A stretch of 64,000 nt of DNA from NCBI GenBank assembly GCA_015179125.1, contig WHVA01000234.1, positions 62,001 to 126,000 on the forward strand. Reading direction: 5' to 3'. The notes below the pieces were generated by a model. That model ran no database searches. It was not told the origin of the DNA and saw nothing but the letters and a program-made list of their open reading frames with translations. Numbering within the stretch: position 1 is the first letter of the stretch; every line of letters begins with the position of its first letter. This DNA comes from Gautieria morchelliformis (lineage: Eukaryota; Basidiomycota; Agaricomycetes; Gomphales; Gomphaceae). This document shows, piece after piece, positions 43,205-55,557 of the stretch. The position numbers and the translations under genes were made by a program.

Positions 43205-46096
43205 ATGTCGTACAATGAGCCTGGGTCGCCTGGGAGCCTCAGGCGACTTACGAACAGGAATACGAACAGACACAGCGTCACCGCTTTGTTTAGCATGGCT
43301 GCAGAGCAGGATGTTGAAGTGGGCGACGATCTAGCTAGAGGTAAGTTCTCCCAATGCGATCTTGAAGGGATCCTCTGTGAATCACCACATTCAAGCGCAA
43401 AAACGGTTGCGGGACCTCAAGAGCAAAATCTCGGCGCACTCAAAGAAGAATTTTGTCTTGGACCGTGACGTACGCTACTTGGATTCGAGAATCGCTCTGC
43501 TGATTCAAAATCGTATGGCTCTGGATGAGGTGGGTTCAGATATTCTTGTGCCTGGGCGCGGCTGATGTGACATGGGCGGCATGTGCAGCAACACCAAGTA
43601 GAGCAACACCTCGAAGAGGTTGAGCCCACTGAGGGCAATTATCCCGATGAACGCAGAATGGCAGTACGTAATTGGGCATAACCTCTCTTGCCAAATCATT
43701 CTTGTTCATTCACTTTCTCCAGCAATATGCCAATTTATTCTTCCTGCTTCAGTCCGAGCCCCGACATATTGCCTCCCTATGCCGCCTGGTTTCGTTATCA
43801 GAAATCGATACCTTACTCCAGACTGTTATGTTCACACTGTACGGCAACCAGTATGAAAGCCGTGAGGAGCATTTGCTTCTCACCATGTTTCAAGTATGTT
43901 GTTTTTCGTGAGGCGTGCCTGTGACTTTCTGATGAACTTATTTATAGTCTGTGCTATCCGCACAATTCGAGACTGCGACCGAGTTCGGGTCCCTTTTGCG
44001 TGCCAATACCCCCGTGTCACGAATGATGACCACTTATACCCGGCGCGGGCCCGGTCAGAGCTATCTTAAGAGCGTTTTGGCTGAGCGAATCAATTCACTC
44101 ATCGAACACAAGGATCTTAATCTCGAAATTAACCCTCTTAAGGTGTGTAACTACGCTGTTGATTGACGCCCACTCATTCTTCACAGGTTTATGAGCAAAT
44201 GATAAATCAAATAGAGGAAGAGACTGGCGCATTACCACCTAACCTACCGCGAGGGGTTCCGCCCGAAGAAGCTGCCGCGAACAGCGACGTGCAAGCTATC
44301 ATTGCCCCACGACTGACCATGCTCATGGAGATCGCAAACAGCTTCTTGGCCACAATAATTGACAACATGGAAATAGTGCCGTATGGAATCAGGTGGATAT
44401 GTAAACAGATCAGGAGTTTGACAAGGGTGAGCTGATTCGTCCATTCGCACGAGTATTTAGACGCTAATGTCAACGTAGCGTAAATATCCAGAAGCCACCG
44501 ATTATGCGATCTGCTCTCTGATCGGTGGCTTTTTCTTTCTGCGATTTATTAACCCAGCCATCGTCACTCCTCAGGCCTATATGCTAGTTCAAGATGCACC
44601 GGCCAAACACCCACGACGGACATTGACATTGGTACGTCTCTACATAATGGTGTGGATCTTCGGCACGATGTAATACTCGTCCAGATTGCAAAGATGCTCC
44701 AAAATTTGGCAAATAAGCCATCGTACGCAAAAGAGCTCTACATGATTACTCTGAATCCGTTTGTGGAGAATAACAAGGCGCGGATCAACCAATTTTTGAA
44801 CAACTTATGCGAGATCGGTGATTTCTTTGATACGCTTGAGGCATGGCTCTTACTATTCATTGGTCGAGTCTTTAATGACATTCGTTATGCAGATGGATCA
44901 ATATATGGCACTCTCGAAGAAGGACTTGCAGATAAATATCACATTAAACGAGCTGTACAATACTCATTCCCTACTTTTGCAACACATCGAGGTGCTAGTA
45001 CGTATATGTCAACCGCCGTCTTTCCATCTTCTCACATCGCCCCAGTCTCCTAACGATAAGCACCACCTCCGTATCTTGATGGACGAGCTCGGCTCGGCGC
45101 CACCTCAAGTTCCACGCAAAGAAAACCGCACAATTGAGCTGCCCTTGTACAGCCGCTGGGAGACGCCAATCCAGGATATATCGACCGCTTTGATGGACAG
45201 CGTAACTCAAAACGATTTGCTGTATATGGAGACCAAGTCGATTTTTGTGCAACTCATACGGTCTATTCCTAACGCCGCCGACACACGGCCGATCAACCTA
45301 CCCTTGATCGCAGAGCGGGCAGCAACCACCAAGGATGCCACGCTCGTGCGTAAAGGGATCAAGGTCCAAGAGATGCTGCGAGTGCTGGAGGAACTGGCCG
45401 TTGTTGACCGTTCGGATGATTACCGGCTTATGCAAGATGAGGTTGCAGCGGAACTTGCGCATCTGGGGAGCCTGAGGGAGAAAGTGCAGCAAGAAAGCAA
45501 GAGTCTTGAGGCAGTTTACAAGACCATCGGCGATCACAACAACTATTTGAAGGGCCAGTTGGAGCAATACAAGGCCTATTTGCAGAATGTACGCTTGACT
45601 GCGAGTAAGGACAAGGGGACTTCGACAGGTGTGGGCGTGGTCACAGTAGGGGGGAAGGAGAAGAAACCGATTAAAAGCGCGGTGCTCGGTCCATACCGAT
45701 TCACCCATGCGCAATTGGAGAAGGAAGGCATTATTGTTGAGAGCAATGTTCCCGAGAACAGGTGCGTACTGTGGTACGGTGCGTGCGGATGCGACTAATC
45801 GTGGCCATAGGAGGCCCAACATTTACTTCAACATCACATCGCCCACACCGGGAACGTTCATTATTGCGCTACATTACAAAGGGCGGGAGAAAGCCATTCT
45901 TGAGATGGATCTTAAGATTGACGATCTGCTAGAAAAGGTACGTATCTCCATTATCCGGTTGCAGTATTTTACTCAGCCCCGTCGTCCTACGCAGCAAAAA
46001 GACAATAAGCACCTGTTGGACCTGGAATATGTGCAGCTCAACGTGCCCAAGGTGCTGGGCCTACTTAATAAGGTGTTTGCAAAGCGCAAAGCATGA
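43205..46096 (+). CDS. gap1: Ras GTPase-activating protein (RasGAP plus RasGAP C-terminal domain)
   Basis: Exons: 43205-43340, 43396-43529, 43589-43663, 43723-43893, 43948-44142, 44187-44426, 44479-44631, 44685-44840, 44893-44997, 45046-45761, 45811-45937, 45995-46096, giving 769 residues. The RasGAP domain (about residues 150-440) has [12 protein letters not shown], whose Arg is the likely arginine finger, and [15 protein letters not shown], the FLR...NPA core. The RasGAP C-terminal domain ends in [21 protein letters not shown]. There is no CH domain or IQ motif, so it resembles fission yeast Gap1/Sar1 more than IQGAP. It stimulates GTP hydrolysis on Ras at the membrane. Intron 8 (44841-44892) uses GC-AG; without it the conserved join [16 protein letters not shown] would be lost. 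Confidence 0.93.
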
Positions 46097-46557
46097 GAGG
46101 ATCCCTATCATTTATCACTATTACCCCGGATGCCTGGAACCGACGGACGGACGCTCGAGGCCTCTCCGATGTACGGCTCGCCTGTTTGTGGTAGATTACA
46201 TTTCTACTATCTGTTCCCCTCCCTATTCCTTACCCTCGCCCCGTTTGGTGTACGATTTTGTGTCGAGCGACTTATTGTTTCATTACCAGACGATACCCAC
46301 TGGTCTGTGACCCATGTACTTCGACTTCTCCCTTACTTATATGAGAGTGTGTTGGGCTCCTCCGAACAATGATTGTATAACTAGACGCTTGAGGCCCTTG
46401 TAAGTTACGCTTTACGGTTTGTAATGGGCCGGCGGCCAATGGCAATAGCCTTGTCCCTGGCACTTCAACTGCCCGCAGTCGAGCAACAATCATTTGTTCT
46501 AGTCGCTCCTTCTTTTCACACAGTTTTGGTGGGTTTCTGCAGCTGTGTGTTTCGACC
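46097..46557. other. Intergenic, RasGAP 3' end and protease promoter
   Basis: No feature recognised. Open frames here overlap on both strands and show no motif. Confidence 0.4.
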
Positions 46558-49110
46558 ATGGTGGTCGCACTGGGGTTGCTGCTACTGTCCGTCTTCAACG
46601 ACCTGACAGCGGCCGCTGAGGTGCGGCGACCACTGGTGCCTTCGCGACGTGTAGTCAGGACGTCAAGTATACCCGTAGCAGAGGTCGTACACAGCGTAGA
46701 CGTCTTGCTCCAGGACCTGCACACCCGCGCAAATGAGGCACGGGGTATAGCAGACATCGAGAATGTTGTCTATACCCAAGCGTGAGTATATATGCTCCAG
46801 TCGTACGCGTTATTCATAAGGCTCGAAGCTCGTACAATGTCCTAATACATGTAGGCGACATTCCTTTCGAGGTGGCGCTGGACACAGGGTGAGCTCCTCG
46901 TGTCTTCTGGCAAGGCATGGCAGGCTCTTTGTTGATAGTATTGTCAGGTCTTCGGATTTCTGGCTGGTCTCCGACGCCTGTCAAACCAGTCAATGCAGGG
47001 GCACCCCTGCCTACCCACTCAAAAAATACGCTAGCCCAACTTTTACAACCGTTAATGACAACCAGACCGCCTTCAATATTTCCTTCGCTGATACGACGGG
47101 TAGGCAAACCACGGTTGTGCTGAGCGCGATTCCTTATAAGAGTTGTAGGTGCTTCTGGCTTCGTCGCTCGAGAAACCGTGCAGGTCGGTTCCATGCAGAG
47201 TGTGGGGCAGGCATTAGGCGAGACGAGCACTAGAACCTAGAGACGTCGCCCTTGTTGATCCATGTATGCGATGCAGGCCTTGTTACGTCTTCCAACGTTA
47301 CACTAGGCCAAAGTGTTAGCGGTGTCTTAGGTCTGGGTTTCGCCAGGCTTTCGCGGATCGCCGCGTCGGTACCCAGTGGTAAGGACTTCTCGAATAAAAA
47401 CTACACCACAAACTGCTCACACCTCATACCAACCCGTTAGCGCCCCCTTTCCTCAGCGCCTTGGCCGAACTAGGTGTTCTAGCCTACCCTATTTTCGGGC
47501 TGAGCTTGACACGGGGCATAAGTGGTACTTTGAGCATGGGTGCGTACGTTCAACTGCAGTGTCGTCATTGTCTCAATGTACAGCAGGCGCGATTGACAAG
47601 TCAATCGTCTCCGACGCCTCGCTGATTTCATGGCACGATGTCGTCCCCTTCGCACCGTTTCCCGATGAGAATGCGACAGCGACATCATTATACCTGCAGT
47701 GGGCGATACCCTTGGATAACGTTACTGTGCGTGTTTATTGTTACGAAGCGCTGACCGAGTTTAATTCGTGCGGCAGGCCAATGGTACTGCTATTGAATTG
47801 CATCCGACCTATCCAAACATTACGGGAGCTTCACCCCTCGCTTTATTCGACATGTATGTCGCCCATGGCTCCGTCACGACGTTTTCTGACCTACAGCAGT
47901 GGTAATAATGGCATCTATGGCCCCTTCCAAGATGTTAGCCGTTCTCCCTCGTGGCAACGTTCATAGCTGACGTCCATGGTTTTACCAAAGGTAGCGGCCA
48001 TGTTCCTAGCATTGGGCACAATTCGACAAGTTTCGGGTGTGTTACAGTTCTCATATCTACAATCACGGGTCTCATTCTTGTTACCTTTAGCCGGAGCATG
48101 GGCTCTTCCTTGCAATACCAAATCTACCATGACGTTTAGCTTTGCGTACGTTGTCTTGCTGTGACCCAATTCGTTTTAGCTACTAACCGCCTTCAACTCA
48201 GCGGCACGAATGTCACGTTGCAGCCTCAGGACTATCTTATTGGACCCACACGGGGTGATCCTACCTTGTGTCTCTCCTGGCCAATGGCCTTGCCCCCCAG
48301 TTCTGACGGACTGGACTGGCATCTGGGTACGCCCACCATATTCTCTCAGTCTCCATTCCCAAACATGATGGAATGCACGTTCCAGGCACCCCCTTCTTCA
48401 GGGCCGTGTATACCGTCTTCAGGTTCGCAATAAAAATCTGACTCATCCCCAGCACGATGTCCTCATGCACATCTTTATCCAGCTTCGGGATCTCAGGCCA
48501 CGAGCCACCTCTAATCGGTCTTTATCCTCTATTTAACACCACATTGCTCACAGATACCCCCGAATCGCTCGCCTCCTTGTTCTCCTCGCTCTCCGCGACA
48601 GTCGCCACCACGGTGCCCCCCGTCCTCCTGCCCACACCGTCGTTCTCGACACCCCCCTATGCGTTCGACACCACACAAACGCCTTTACCTACCCGTGGAC
48701 AAATATCGCCCTCGCAGTCCGATCTCGGGGCCGCGACGTACTCTCCGCTGTTCAGCCAGGCCGGGGGCGCATCAGGGACGGGGCTCGCCACGCTGGTCAT
48801 GCCGGCGACTCAGAGCGTGAACGCAAACGAGAGTGCCACGCCCGCCCAGACCCTGCTAGCACTAGATGCCCCCACGACCCTTGCGACGCTTGTCACAACA
48901 GACAGCGCAGGGTTGGTGCACACGACGACGTCTACAGCATCCACTATTCCGACGGCGTTCCTGGGAAAGCCGGGAGGGTTGTCGAGTGGTGCGACACCGC
49001 GGACGGGGCGGGTAAAAGACTTGTGGGGGGCGTGGGGCGTGAGCCATGGGGGATGGACTCTGTGTTTATGTGGCGTGATGGGTATGGGACTTTGGAATGG
49101 GTTTGGATAG
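46558..49110 (+). CDS. Secreted A1-family aspartic protease-like protein
   Basis: Exons: 46558-46781, 46829-46888, 46948-47099, 47149-47217, 47277-47378, 47441-47539, 47587-47726, 47777-47853, 47897-47933, 47991-48036, 48091-48145, 48202-48326, 48386-48422, 48483-49110, giving 616 residues in phase. MVVALGLLLLSVFNDLTAAA is a signal peptide. FEVALDTGSSDFWLVSDAC is the first active site (Asp about 93). The second lobe has LALFDISGNNGIYGPFQDV, so the Asp is kept but DTG has become DIS. Later blocks GAWALPCNTKSTMTFSF and LQPQDYLIGP are typical. A Ser/Thr/Pro-rich tail ends in a hydrophobic GWTLCLCGVMGMGLWNGF, suggesting a surface anchor. Intron 4 is GC-AG. Catalysis is uncertain because of the second site. 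Confidence 0.85.
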
Positions 49111-49481
49111 TATTTAAATGGACTACTGTGTATATGAAATTATTTCAGATTTGACCTCTGAGATATTGGTGTCTGAACAATATGCGCGGATATCATCAGC
49201 CACAACGTGCCCCAATCCTACAGTCTAGTGCCTTCTCCATGTCATGGAGATGGAAGCCGAGCCTTAGACGTTAGACGCAACAACACCAGTGAGCCGCGGC
49301 CCGCGCCACGCCACCGGACACTTGAAGCGACGTGTCCTACCGATATACCATTCATAGACCTCTGCTCGAAACGCTCCTTGTCCACCCAGCACGCCCGCCC
49401 TGCTTCACCTCTAATATCTCCCCCCACAAAATCATACCCGTGGCAAAGTTGAAAACATAGTCAACACCGTAATCTTGTTCC
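49111..49481. other. Promoter region of the DnaJ gene
   Basis: It contains GGACACTTGAAGCGACGTGTCC near 49316, an interrupted inverted repeat with an ACGTG core of the kind bound by bZIP factors such as Hac1/XBP1. A link to ER stress is speculative. No gene here. Confidence 0.35.
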
Positions 49482-51522
49482 ATGGCTCACGCCCTCATGG
49501 TCCTCCGTCTTATTCTCGTGCTTTGCGCCCTCTGCGCCTGCGTCTCTGCTACTGATTTTTATAAAGTATTGGATGGTGCGTCTATTCCGTATACCTCCTT
49601 TTTTTCATCAATCGTATTCATGCGCCGTGTCCTCCCCCAAGTCGACCGCGCCGCATCCGACGCAACGATTAAAAAGGCATACCGTCGGCTGAGCCGCAAA
49701 TACCACCCGGACAAGAATAAAGACCCAGGGGCTGAGGACAAGTTTGTGGAGGTTGCGAGAGGTGAGTGTGGGGGCTGGGCTGTCGCAAGTTTCGGGAACC
49801 ATGCTACAGCATGGCTTATATGCCTACCTTCCTCATCGCTCGCATGCTTACATTCCGACCCTTTCAGCATACGAAGTCCTATCAGACCCCCAGGTGTGCC
49901 TATGATCATCTCTACTATTCCTTAACTCAACCTGACCACCGTATTTCTTTTTTTTGGACAGAAACGTGGCGTTTATGATCGACATGGGGAGGTACGTGTT
50001 GCAATTCGCCGTTGCCAATGTTTTTTGCGCTCCCCTTACTTCAGTTTCCCTCCCACTTATCGTTTTATACTTTCCCGGACGCGAGCTGACAAATATTACC
50101 CTTCCCCTCATCCAGGAAGGCCTGAGACAGCACGAAGGCGGCCAGCACGCCAACCCTTTCGACATGTTTTCGTCCTTCTTCGGTGGCGGTGGCCGTGAGT
50201 CCGATTCCTTGTTAATTTTATTGTTCTGCACGCTCAATATGATACTTTGTCGTATAATACTCCTCATACTCATGTGCCACATCATTCGTGACACTTGTGG
50301 TCCCGTGACATTGCAGCCCAACAACAGGAAGCCCGCCGCGGGCCCACCACGACAAGTGACTTTGAAGTGAGCCTCGAGGATATGTACAAGGGTGCGGAGA
50401 TCGACGTAGGTTCCATGTATCGTCTGTGCGTGATTTCTGCTCCTGACGATTATGCTTTCGATGCCATTCCGATCCTGCCTTCGGCTTTCATCTCCATTTC
50501 TCGCGGTCCTGCGACTCGGTATCCAGTTCATGATCAACAAAAAGATCCTCTGCGACCACTGCCGCGGCTCCGGAGCCGCGTCCGACTCGCACATCCAGAC
50601 GTGTCCCACGTGCCAGGGTACGGGAGTACAGACGACGCGACAGCAGATGTTCCCAGGAATGGTAGTACAGAGCCAGACAACGTGAGCGCCCTTAACCCCC
50701 CCGCCATCGAGCGTATTTAACAAAAAAACCCGTCCGCCGCCCTGATTCTGATTCACGTTCCCAGATGCACGGGGTGCGGCGGGAAGGGCAAGATCATCAC
50801 GGAGCAGTGCCCGCACTGCTCTGGACAGAAGGTTGTTCCGCACACGCAGCACTATACGCTGAACGTCCCCGTGGGCGTTGCCGAGGGCAGCGAGTTCGTG
50901 TTCGAGGGCGAGGGCGACGAGAGCCCGGACTGGGAGGCAGGCGACGTCGTTATACGCGTCCGGGGCGGGAAGAAGAAGGGCGGGTGGCGGCGGAAGGAGA
51001 CGAGCTTATACTGGACGGAGAGCATTGGGGTGGAGGAGGTGCGTAGAGCGACGTTCGGTTCGTTGGGGCTGTGGGTTGCTGATATTGCGTCACTGGGGTC
51101 GTAGGCGCTCCTGGGCTTTGAGCGAAACCTGACGCATCTGGACGGGCATGTCGTGCAGCTGAAGCGGGAGGCCGTGACACAGCCAGGTGAGCGGATACGC
51201 GACGACGTTGTTGCCACGTTCCACCTCCATTCTCTATTCCACACGCGGTTTGTGGACTTGCAGGACAGGCGCTGATGTCTATCTTCCCAGGATATGTGCA
51301 GACTGTGAAGGGCGAAGGCATGCCCGTCTATGAGGGTTCGGGACATGGAGACCTGTATGTGGAGTACAGCGTTGTGCTCCCATCGCAGCTATCGCCTGAG
51401 CTTCGAAAGAGTACGTGTGCAGACATTCATATGTATATCCCGTCTGACTACACTTCTTTGTACTTACAGAGCTGGAAGAAGCCTTCAAAGGGCGTCGGAG
51501 AAGTGGGAAAGACGAATTGTAG
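49482..51522 (+). CDS. scj1: ER-luminal DnaJ (Hsp40 type I) co-chaperone with KDEL
   Basis: Exons: 49482-49575, 49642-49761, 49868-49893, 49962-49991, 50116-50194, 50317-50405, 50527-50681, 50765-51038, 51105-51186, 51291-51410, 51470-51522, giving 373 residues. A signal peptide (about residues 1-23) is followed by a J domain starting DFYKVLD with the HPD triad at 53-55. Then come a Gly/Phe-rich linker ([14 protein letters not shown]), four zinc-binding repeats ([32 protein letters not shown]) and the substrate-binding C-domain. It ends GKDEL, an ER retrieval signal, as in yeast Scj1. It stimulates BiP/Kar2 ATPase during folding and ERAD. All introns are GT-AG, 43-124 nt. Confidence 0.95.
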
Positions 51523-52125
51523 TATTTATCAATTACATAATAGATGTATTGGCGGAAGAGCGAAACGGAATCCAATAGAGCGTTGCTCAAGATAAACTTT
51601 TCAACTGAATTAATCTCCGTTGAAGCGGATTGATTGTGCCTAACCGTAAACGCCGGATTAACAAGATCTAGTATAGTACGAGCGCCCGGGCAAATTTATA
51701 TAAGACCGCGCGCCGCGCATTCCCTTTTTCTCTGGACCTTCGCTCATGTTGGATCCCCCTTCGACGTGACGACGGAAATTTTCCGTCGTGGTGTTGTCGT
51801 AGTGGACTGGCAGCCGTGCTTGGCGTATGTTGGCCATCTTTGTTCATATATCGGCTCTTATTCACTGACTACACACCCGCAGTTCTGGCCGCGCAACGTA
51901 TACTGTGTTTATCAATTTCGACAGTAGCACTATGTGATGTGTCGAACACAACTCTGCGGTGTGCGGAGATACTGGCGTCCAGCGGCTGCGAGCGTCGTGT
52001 GCTCGTGCCGTGCATGCGTGTTGTCACTGGCCTTGAAGTCTACGTGTGAAGAGACAGCTTGTGGTATGGCAACGTTGACACTAAGTATGCAGGTGGCATG
52101 ACGAACCACTTTCAAGGAACCCGGC
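51523..52125. other. Intergenic with a 21-bp palindrome
   Basis: No gene. TTTATATAAGAC near 51694 resembles a TATA box. The palindrome at 51769-51789 is described separately. From about 52130 the 31-bp minisatellite begins. Confidence 0.4.
51769..51789. promoter_or_regulatory. Perfect palindrome containing CGG-N7-CCG
   Basis: ACGACGGAAA and TTTCCGTCGT are perfect 10-bp arms around one base. The core CGG-N7-CCG is the spacing type recognised by dimeric Zn(II)2Cys6 factors of fungi. It lies about 75 bp after a TATA-like sequence, with no evident gene next to it, so a function is only possible, not shown. Confidence 0.4.
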
Positions 52126-52741
52126 TAGGTATCGACCGATACCTGCGTATTCCGACCAGGTGTCCACCGATACCTGCATATCCCGATCAGGTGTCCACCG
52201 ATACCTGTGTATTCCGACCAGGTATTCACTCATACCTGCGTATTCCGACCAGGTATCCACCCGTACCTGCGTACTCCGACGCAGGTGTCCACCGACACCT
52301 GCGTATTCCGACCAGGTATCCACCCATACCTGCGTATTCCGACCAGGTGTCCAACGACACCTGCGTATTCTGACCAGGCGTCCACCGATACCTGTGTATT
52401 CCGACCAGGTATTCACTCATACCTGCGTATTCCGACCAGGCGTCCACCCGTACCTGCGTACTCCGACCAGGTGTCCACCGACACCTGCGTACTCCGACCA
52501 GGTATCCAACGATACCTGCGTATTCCGACCAGGCATCCACCCATACGTGCGTACTCCGACCAGGTATCGACCGATACCTGCGTATTCCGACCAGGCGTCC
52601 ACCGATACCTGCGTACTCCGAGCAGGTATCAACCGATACCTGCGTATTCCGACCAGGTATCGACCCATACCTGCGTATTCCGACCAGGTATCAACCCATA
52701 CCTGCGTATTCCGACCAGGTGTCCACCGATACCTGCGTATA
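52126..52741 (+). repeat. 31-bp minisatellite, about 20 units
   Basis: The unit is close to CGTATTCCGACCAGGTGTCCACCGATACCTG in two parts, repeated with exact 31-nt spacing (ACCTG at 52141, 52172, 52203 and so on). Variation is mostly at A/G in GTATCC/GTGTCC and C/T in CCATACC/CGATACC. Since 31 is not a multiple of 3 and the unit lacks stops, all plus frames and two minus frames stay open; these long open frames are not genes. Confidence 0.95.
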
Positions 52742-55232
52742 TTCCTGTGTGCGATCTCCGAGTGGGCGACATTGTTCGTCCGTGTTTGCAAATTAATTAC
52801 CCAGTTCCTCTCCTGCGACCCAACACATCTCTGTTTGGCCCGTCGCTCCATCACTTCCATCGACCTCAGCGGACTTGCGTTGTCACTGTCGAGTTGCCAC
52901 GCTCCCGCTCCTGGGACTCCCGCTATCTCCCTGGTCCAGGCATCGGCTTCGTTCGTCCCGGCATGATGGCCTTTCGGGTTTCGTCCTCTAGCTCAGAAGT
53001 CCAGCGTATATATACGACATGGCAGTTCATTTGGGACGCTTGCATGTGCTGTGTCCCATTCCGCATGCTCTCGTGGATGTCCATGCACGCTTGATGCTAT
53101 GTATTGCGTCCTCTTGCTGATGGGATCTTTTTGGAGGTGTGGAGTTTGAGCCAAATGTTGTTCTCGGTCGCGCATCTACGAGTCTACACCTTATCTCGTA
53201 GCTTGCACAATGCAATGATTCTAGCTTGATCTATGATTTCTTTGACTGAAAACATTCGGTAGCTGAGTGTGTCCTTCAGATGTGATCTGAGAATAAGTAT
53301 GCTCCAACTGAGCTCTTCGACTGCACGTCAAACAACCTGGTGGATTATTGTCAAAGAGGGCAAACAGTAACAGCCTGAGAAATTAGAATACATAAGCCGA
53401 TGAGTCGATGCTCAATCCAGGAGGGCCCGTGCCTTGAGAGGACATGTAAATTTTTTTTTTTTGCTAATATAATGGGTGCAACGTATTTAAATGATACTAT
53501 AGGCTCCTACGTGACGGATCTGATATCCTGGATTTCAACTTTCGAGTCACCCATAGCGGAGGTTATGCGATGCGGCCTCGTCTTGCACGAATCTGAAGTG
53601 AGGAAACCAAACTTGCAATACATCCTGAGCCCAGTTTATGAGTATTTCCATATCTGAGAGGTAACCCAAATGAACGTACGCGCTGTACTCCAAGTAACAA
53701 GAATGCGAGAAGAGGGTCTTGTGGGGAGGGGATAGGTCATTAGTGCGGAATATGTTTGGGAATCTTAGTTTGTGCAGCTTACAAAGAGCTTCTCCAACAG
53801 CACTTACATCTCCAGAGATCAGACTCGCATGTGAACGGGGGTCACGACCCGTCAGGGTGGTATTCACGGCGACGATGCTTCAAAATATACCACAGTCCAG
53901 TTAGCCTTATTCTGAGAACTATCCGAGGAACGCACATGGAAAGGAAGAGCCGAAAGAAAGAGAAAATGGAAAGGCGTGTCAGCAAAGAAACCGACATTAT
54001 TCCACCCATATCGGCTTGTCGAAAGATGCGGCGATAGCGATAAAAGGTGACCAATAAAAGGACTAGAGACATGTTGGTGACATTCACGGAATACGAAAAA
54101 TGATAAGAGGGATCAACTGACCATCCCAAATGGACGCGAGGATGACCATTGTAAGCTCCAAGTAAGTTACCCCTTCGAACGGACCGTTGTACTGTGCCGG
54201 GTTGACGTATACGAGCTCACACTACAACAGAGCATAACGGTAAGCTAAGATGTGCAGTATAAAGGCATGTGTACACACAACAGGTACTATTCCTATGAGA
54301 TAAGGAGTAACTAGAAGCTATTAATCCTATATCAGAGCAGCTTCATTACAATAATTGACTGTGAATTGAACTCACCACGAATGTCCGTAACTTCGCTGTT
54401 CGTTTGCTTTCGTTATGGAATGCTGTCCTCATTTGAAACCACAGCTGGATCAGGTATTAGCGGGGAGACACCGTCATTACTGATGAAGCGCACATGTACG
54501 AGAAGGTTAAAGGTAGCTGTTAAAGCGCTGAAAGCCCATATTACCATCAGTAGTAGTCTTCGGTGAGCACAGATGACTATGCAACTATCTCGATGCTCAC
54601 ATCAACCTCAGAGAATCGGTCATACTGGTTAATACCAATGCCACACCCAACCCAATTTGGCTTTGGGTCAATGCCCAGTCTATCGCATCACTTTCTCCGA
54701 ATCGTATTAATATCGGCGAATTGAGAAAAGGAACTTGAGCACGCACATAAACAGCATTGCAGTGGTATATAAGAGGCATGTACACACGAAATTTACAAAC
54801 AAAGGATGGCGATGCACTTGCTCAGCAAGAATGACGGTGATAATCAAGGTAGATAGAGATATGAAGCCCAACAGTTGGACCGCAATAAGGAATATTTCCA
54901 GAGCTGGAAGCTGCATGGTCACGGTAGCTCGCAAACGACTCGGAGGGCTGCCGCATTATATATATGTACAGCCATAGTACAGAGCCATCCCACGGTCCCT
55001 AGTATGGCGGTCAGTTTGCAAAAAAATTATACCGCGCCCGTGCCCAAGTGTCAAAAAAGTAGATCGCGGGGCTTGTACAATCAGGTGCCTGGGCTTTGAA
55101 AATACTGTACTTAGTAATAATTACGACCATTTGCTCATGGTTTCGTAGGCGATGGCTTGATGCGTGACGCTGCCAGGCACAGATCCACGGTCAATCAGCC
55201 TCGCTTCTGCTGCCACGTGACGCCTGGTACTT
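52742..55232. repeat. Segmental duplication, copy 1 (partner 60773-63681)
   Basis: From the end of the minisatellite (ATATTCCTGTGTGCGATCTCC) to GCTGCCACGTGACGCCTGGTAC the sequence is nearly identical to the partner, with single-base changes and small indels. Both copies hold the same minus-strand membrane-protein gene and an unexplained 350-bp stretch at the left (52750-53100) that is open on the plus strand in copy 1 but shifted in copy 2. Confidence 0.9.
53547..54916 (-). CDS. Multi-pass membrane protein of an Agaricomycete family, copy 1
   Basis: Minus-strand exons from 54916 give an N-terminal membrane helix (LEIFLIAVQLLGFISLSTLI, LAEQVHRHPLFVNF), then SPILIRFGESDAIDWALTQS with GVALVLTSMT. 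A later exon has WSVDPSYHFSYSVNVTNMSL and VLLLVTFYRYRRIFRQADMG plus SLLTRLSIFSFFRLFLSM. This pattern (HPLFVNF, short loop, ALTQ, several helices, YRYRR-type cytosolic loop) matches the seven-helix membrane proteins abundant in mushrooms, whose role is unknown. I could not fix all introns, and some exons may be damaged, so an intact product is not certain. Confidence 0.5.
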
Positions 55233-55295
55233 GCTACTGAACTCCTGGACCACGCATCGAGTCAGCTTATATTCTTGAACTAATTCCTCAGGCTG

Positions 55296-55557
55296 TTACA
55301 AACAAAGGATGGTGATGCACTTGTTCAGCAAGAACGACGGTGATAATCAAGGCAGATAGAGATATGAAGCCCAACAGTTGCACTGCAAGAATGTTCCCAG
55401 AGCTGAAAGCTGCATGGTCACTGTAGCTCGCAAACGACTCGGAGGTCTGCCACATTATATATATATACAGAGTCATCCCACGGTCCCTAGTATGGCGGTC
55501 AGTTTGCACAACATTATACCGCGCCTGCGCCCAAGTGTCAAAAAAGTAGATGGCGTG
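55296..55557 (-). repeat. Third, partial copy: 5' end of the membrane-protein gene
   Basis: These 262 bases match 54800-55080 and 62850-63130: upstream region with a TATATATATA run, the ATG region and the first helix exon down to CATCCTTTGTTTGTAA. Nothing of the rest of the gene follows. Confidence 0.8.

Noticed and set aside
52160-53094. Long open frames on both strands across the 31-bp minisatellite
   Set aside because: They arise because a stop-free 31-nt unit is open in several frames; the proteins are only rotated copies of the unit.
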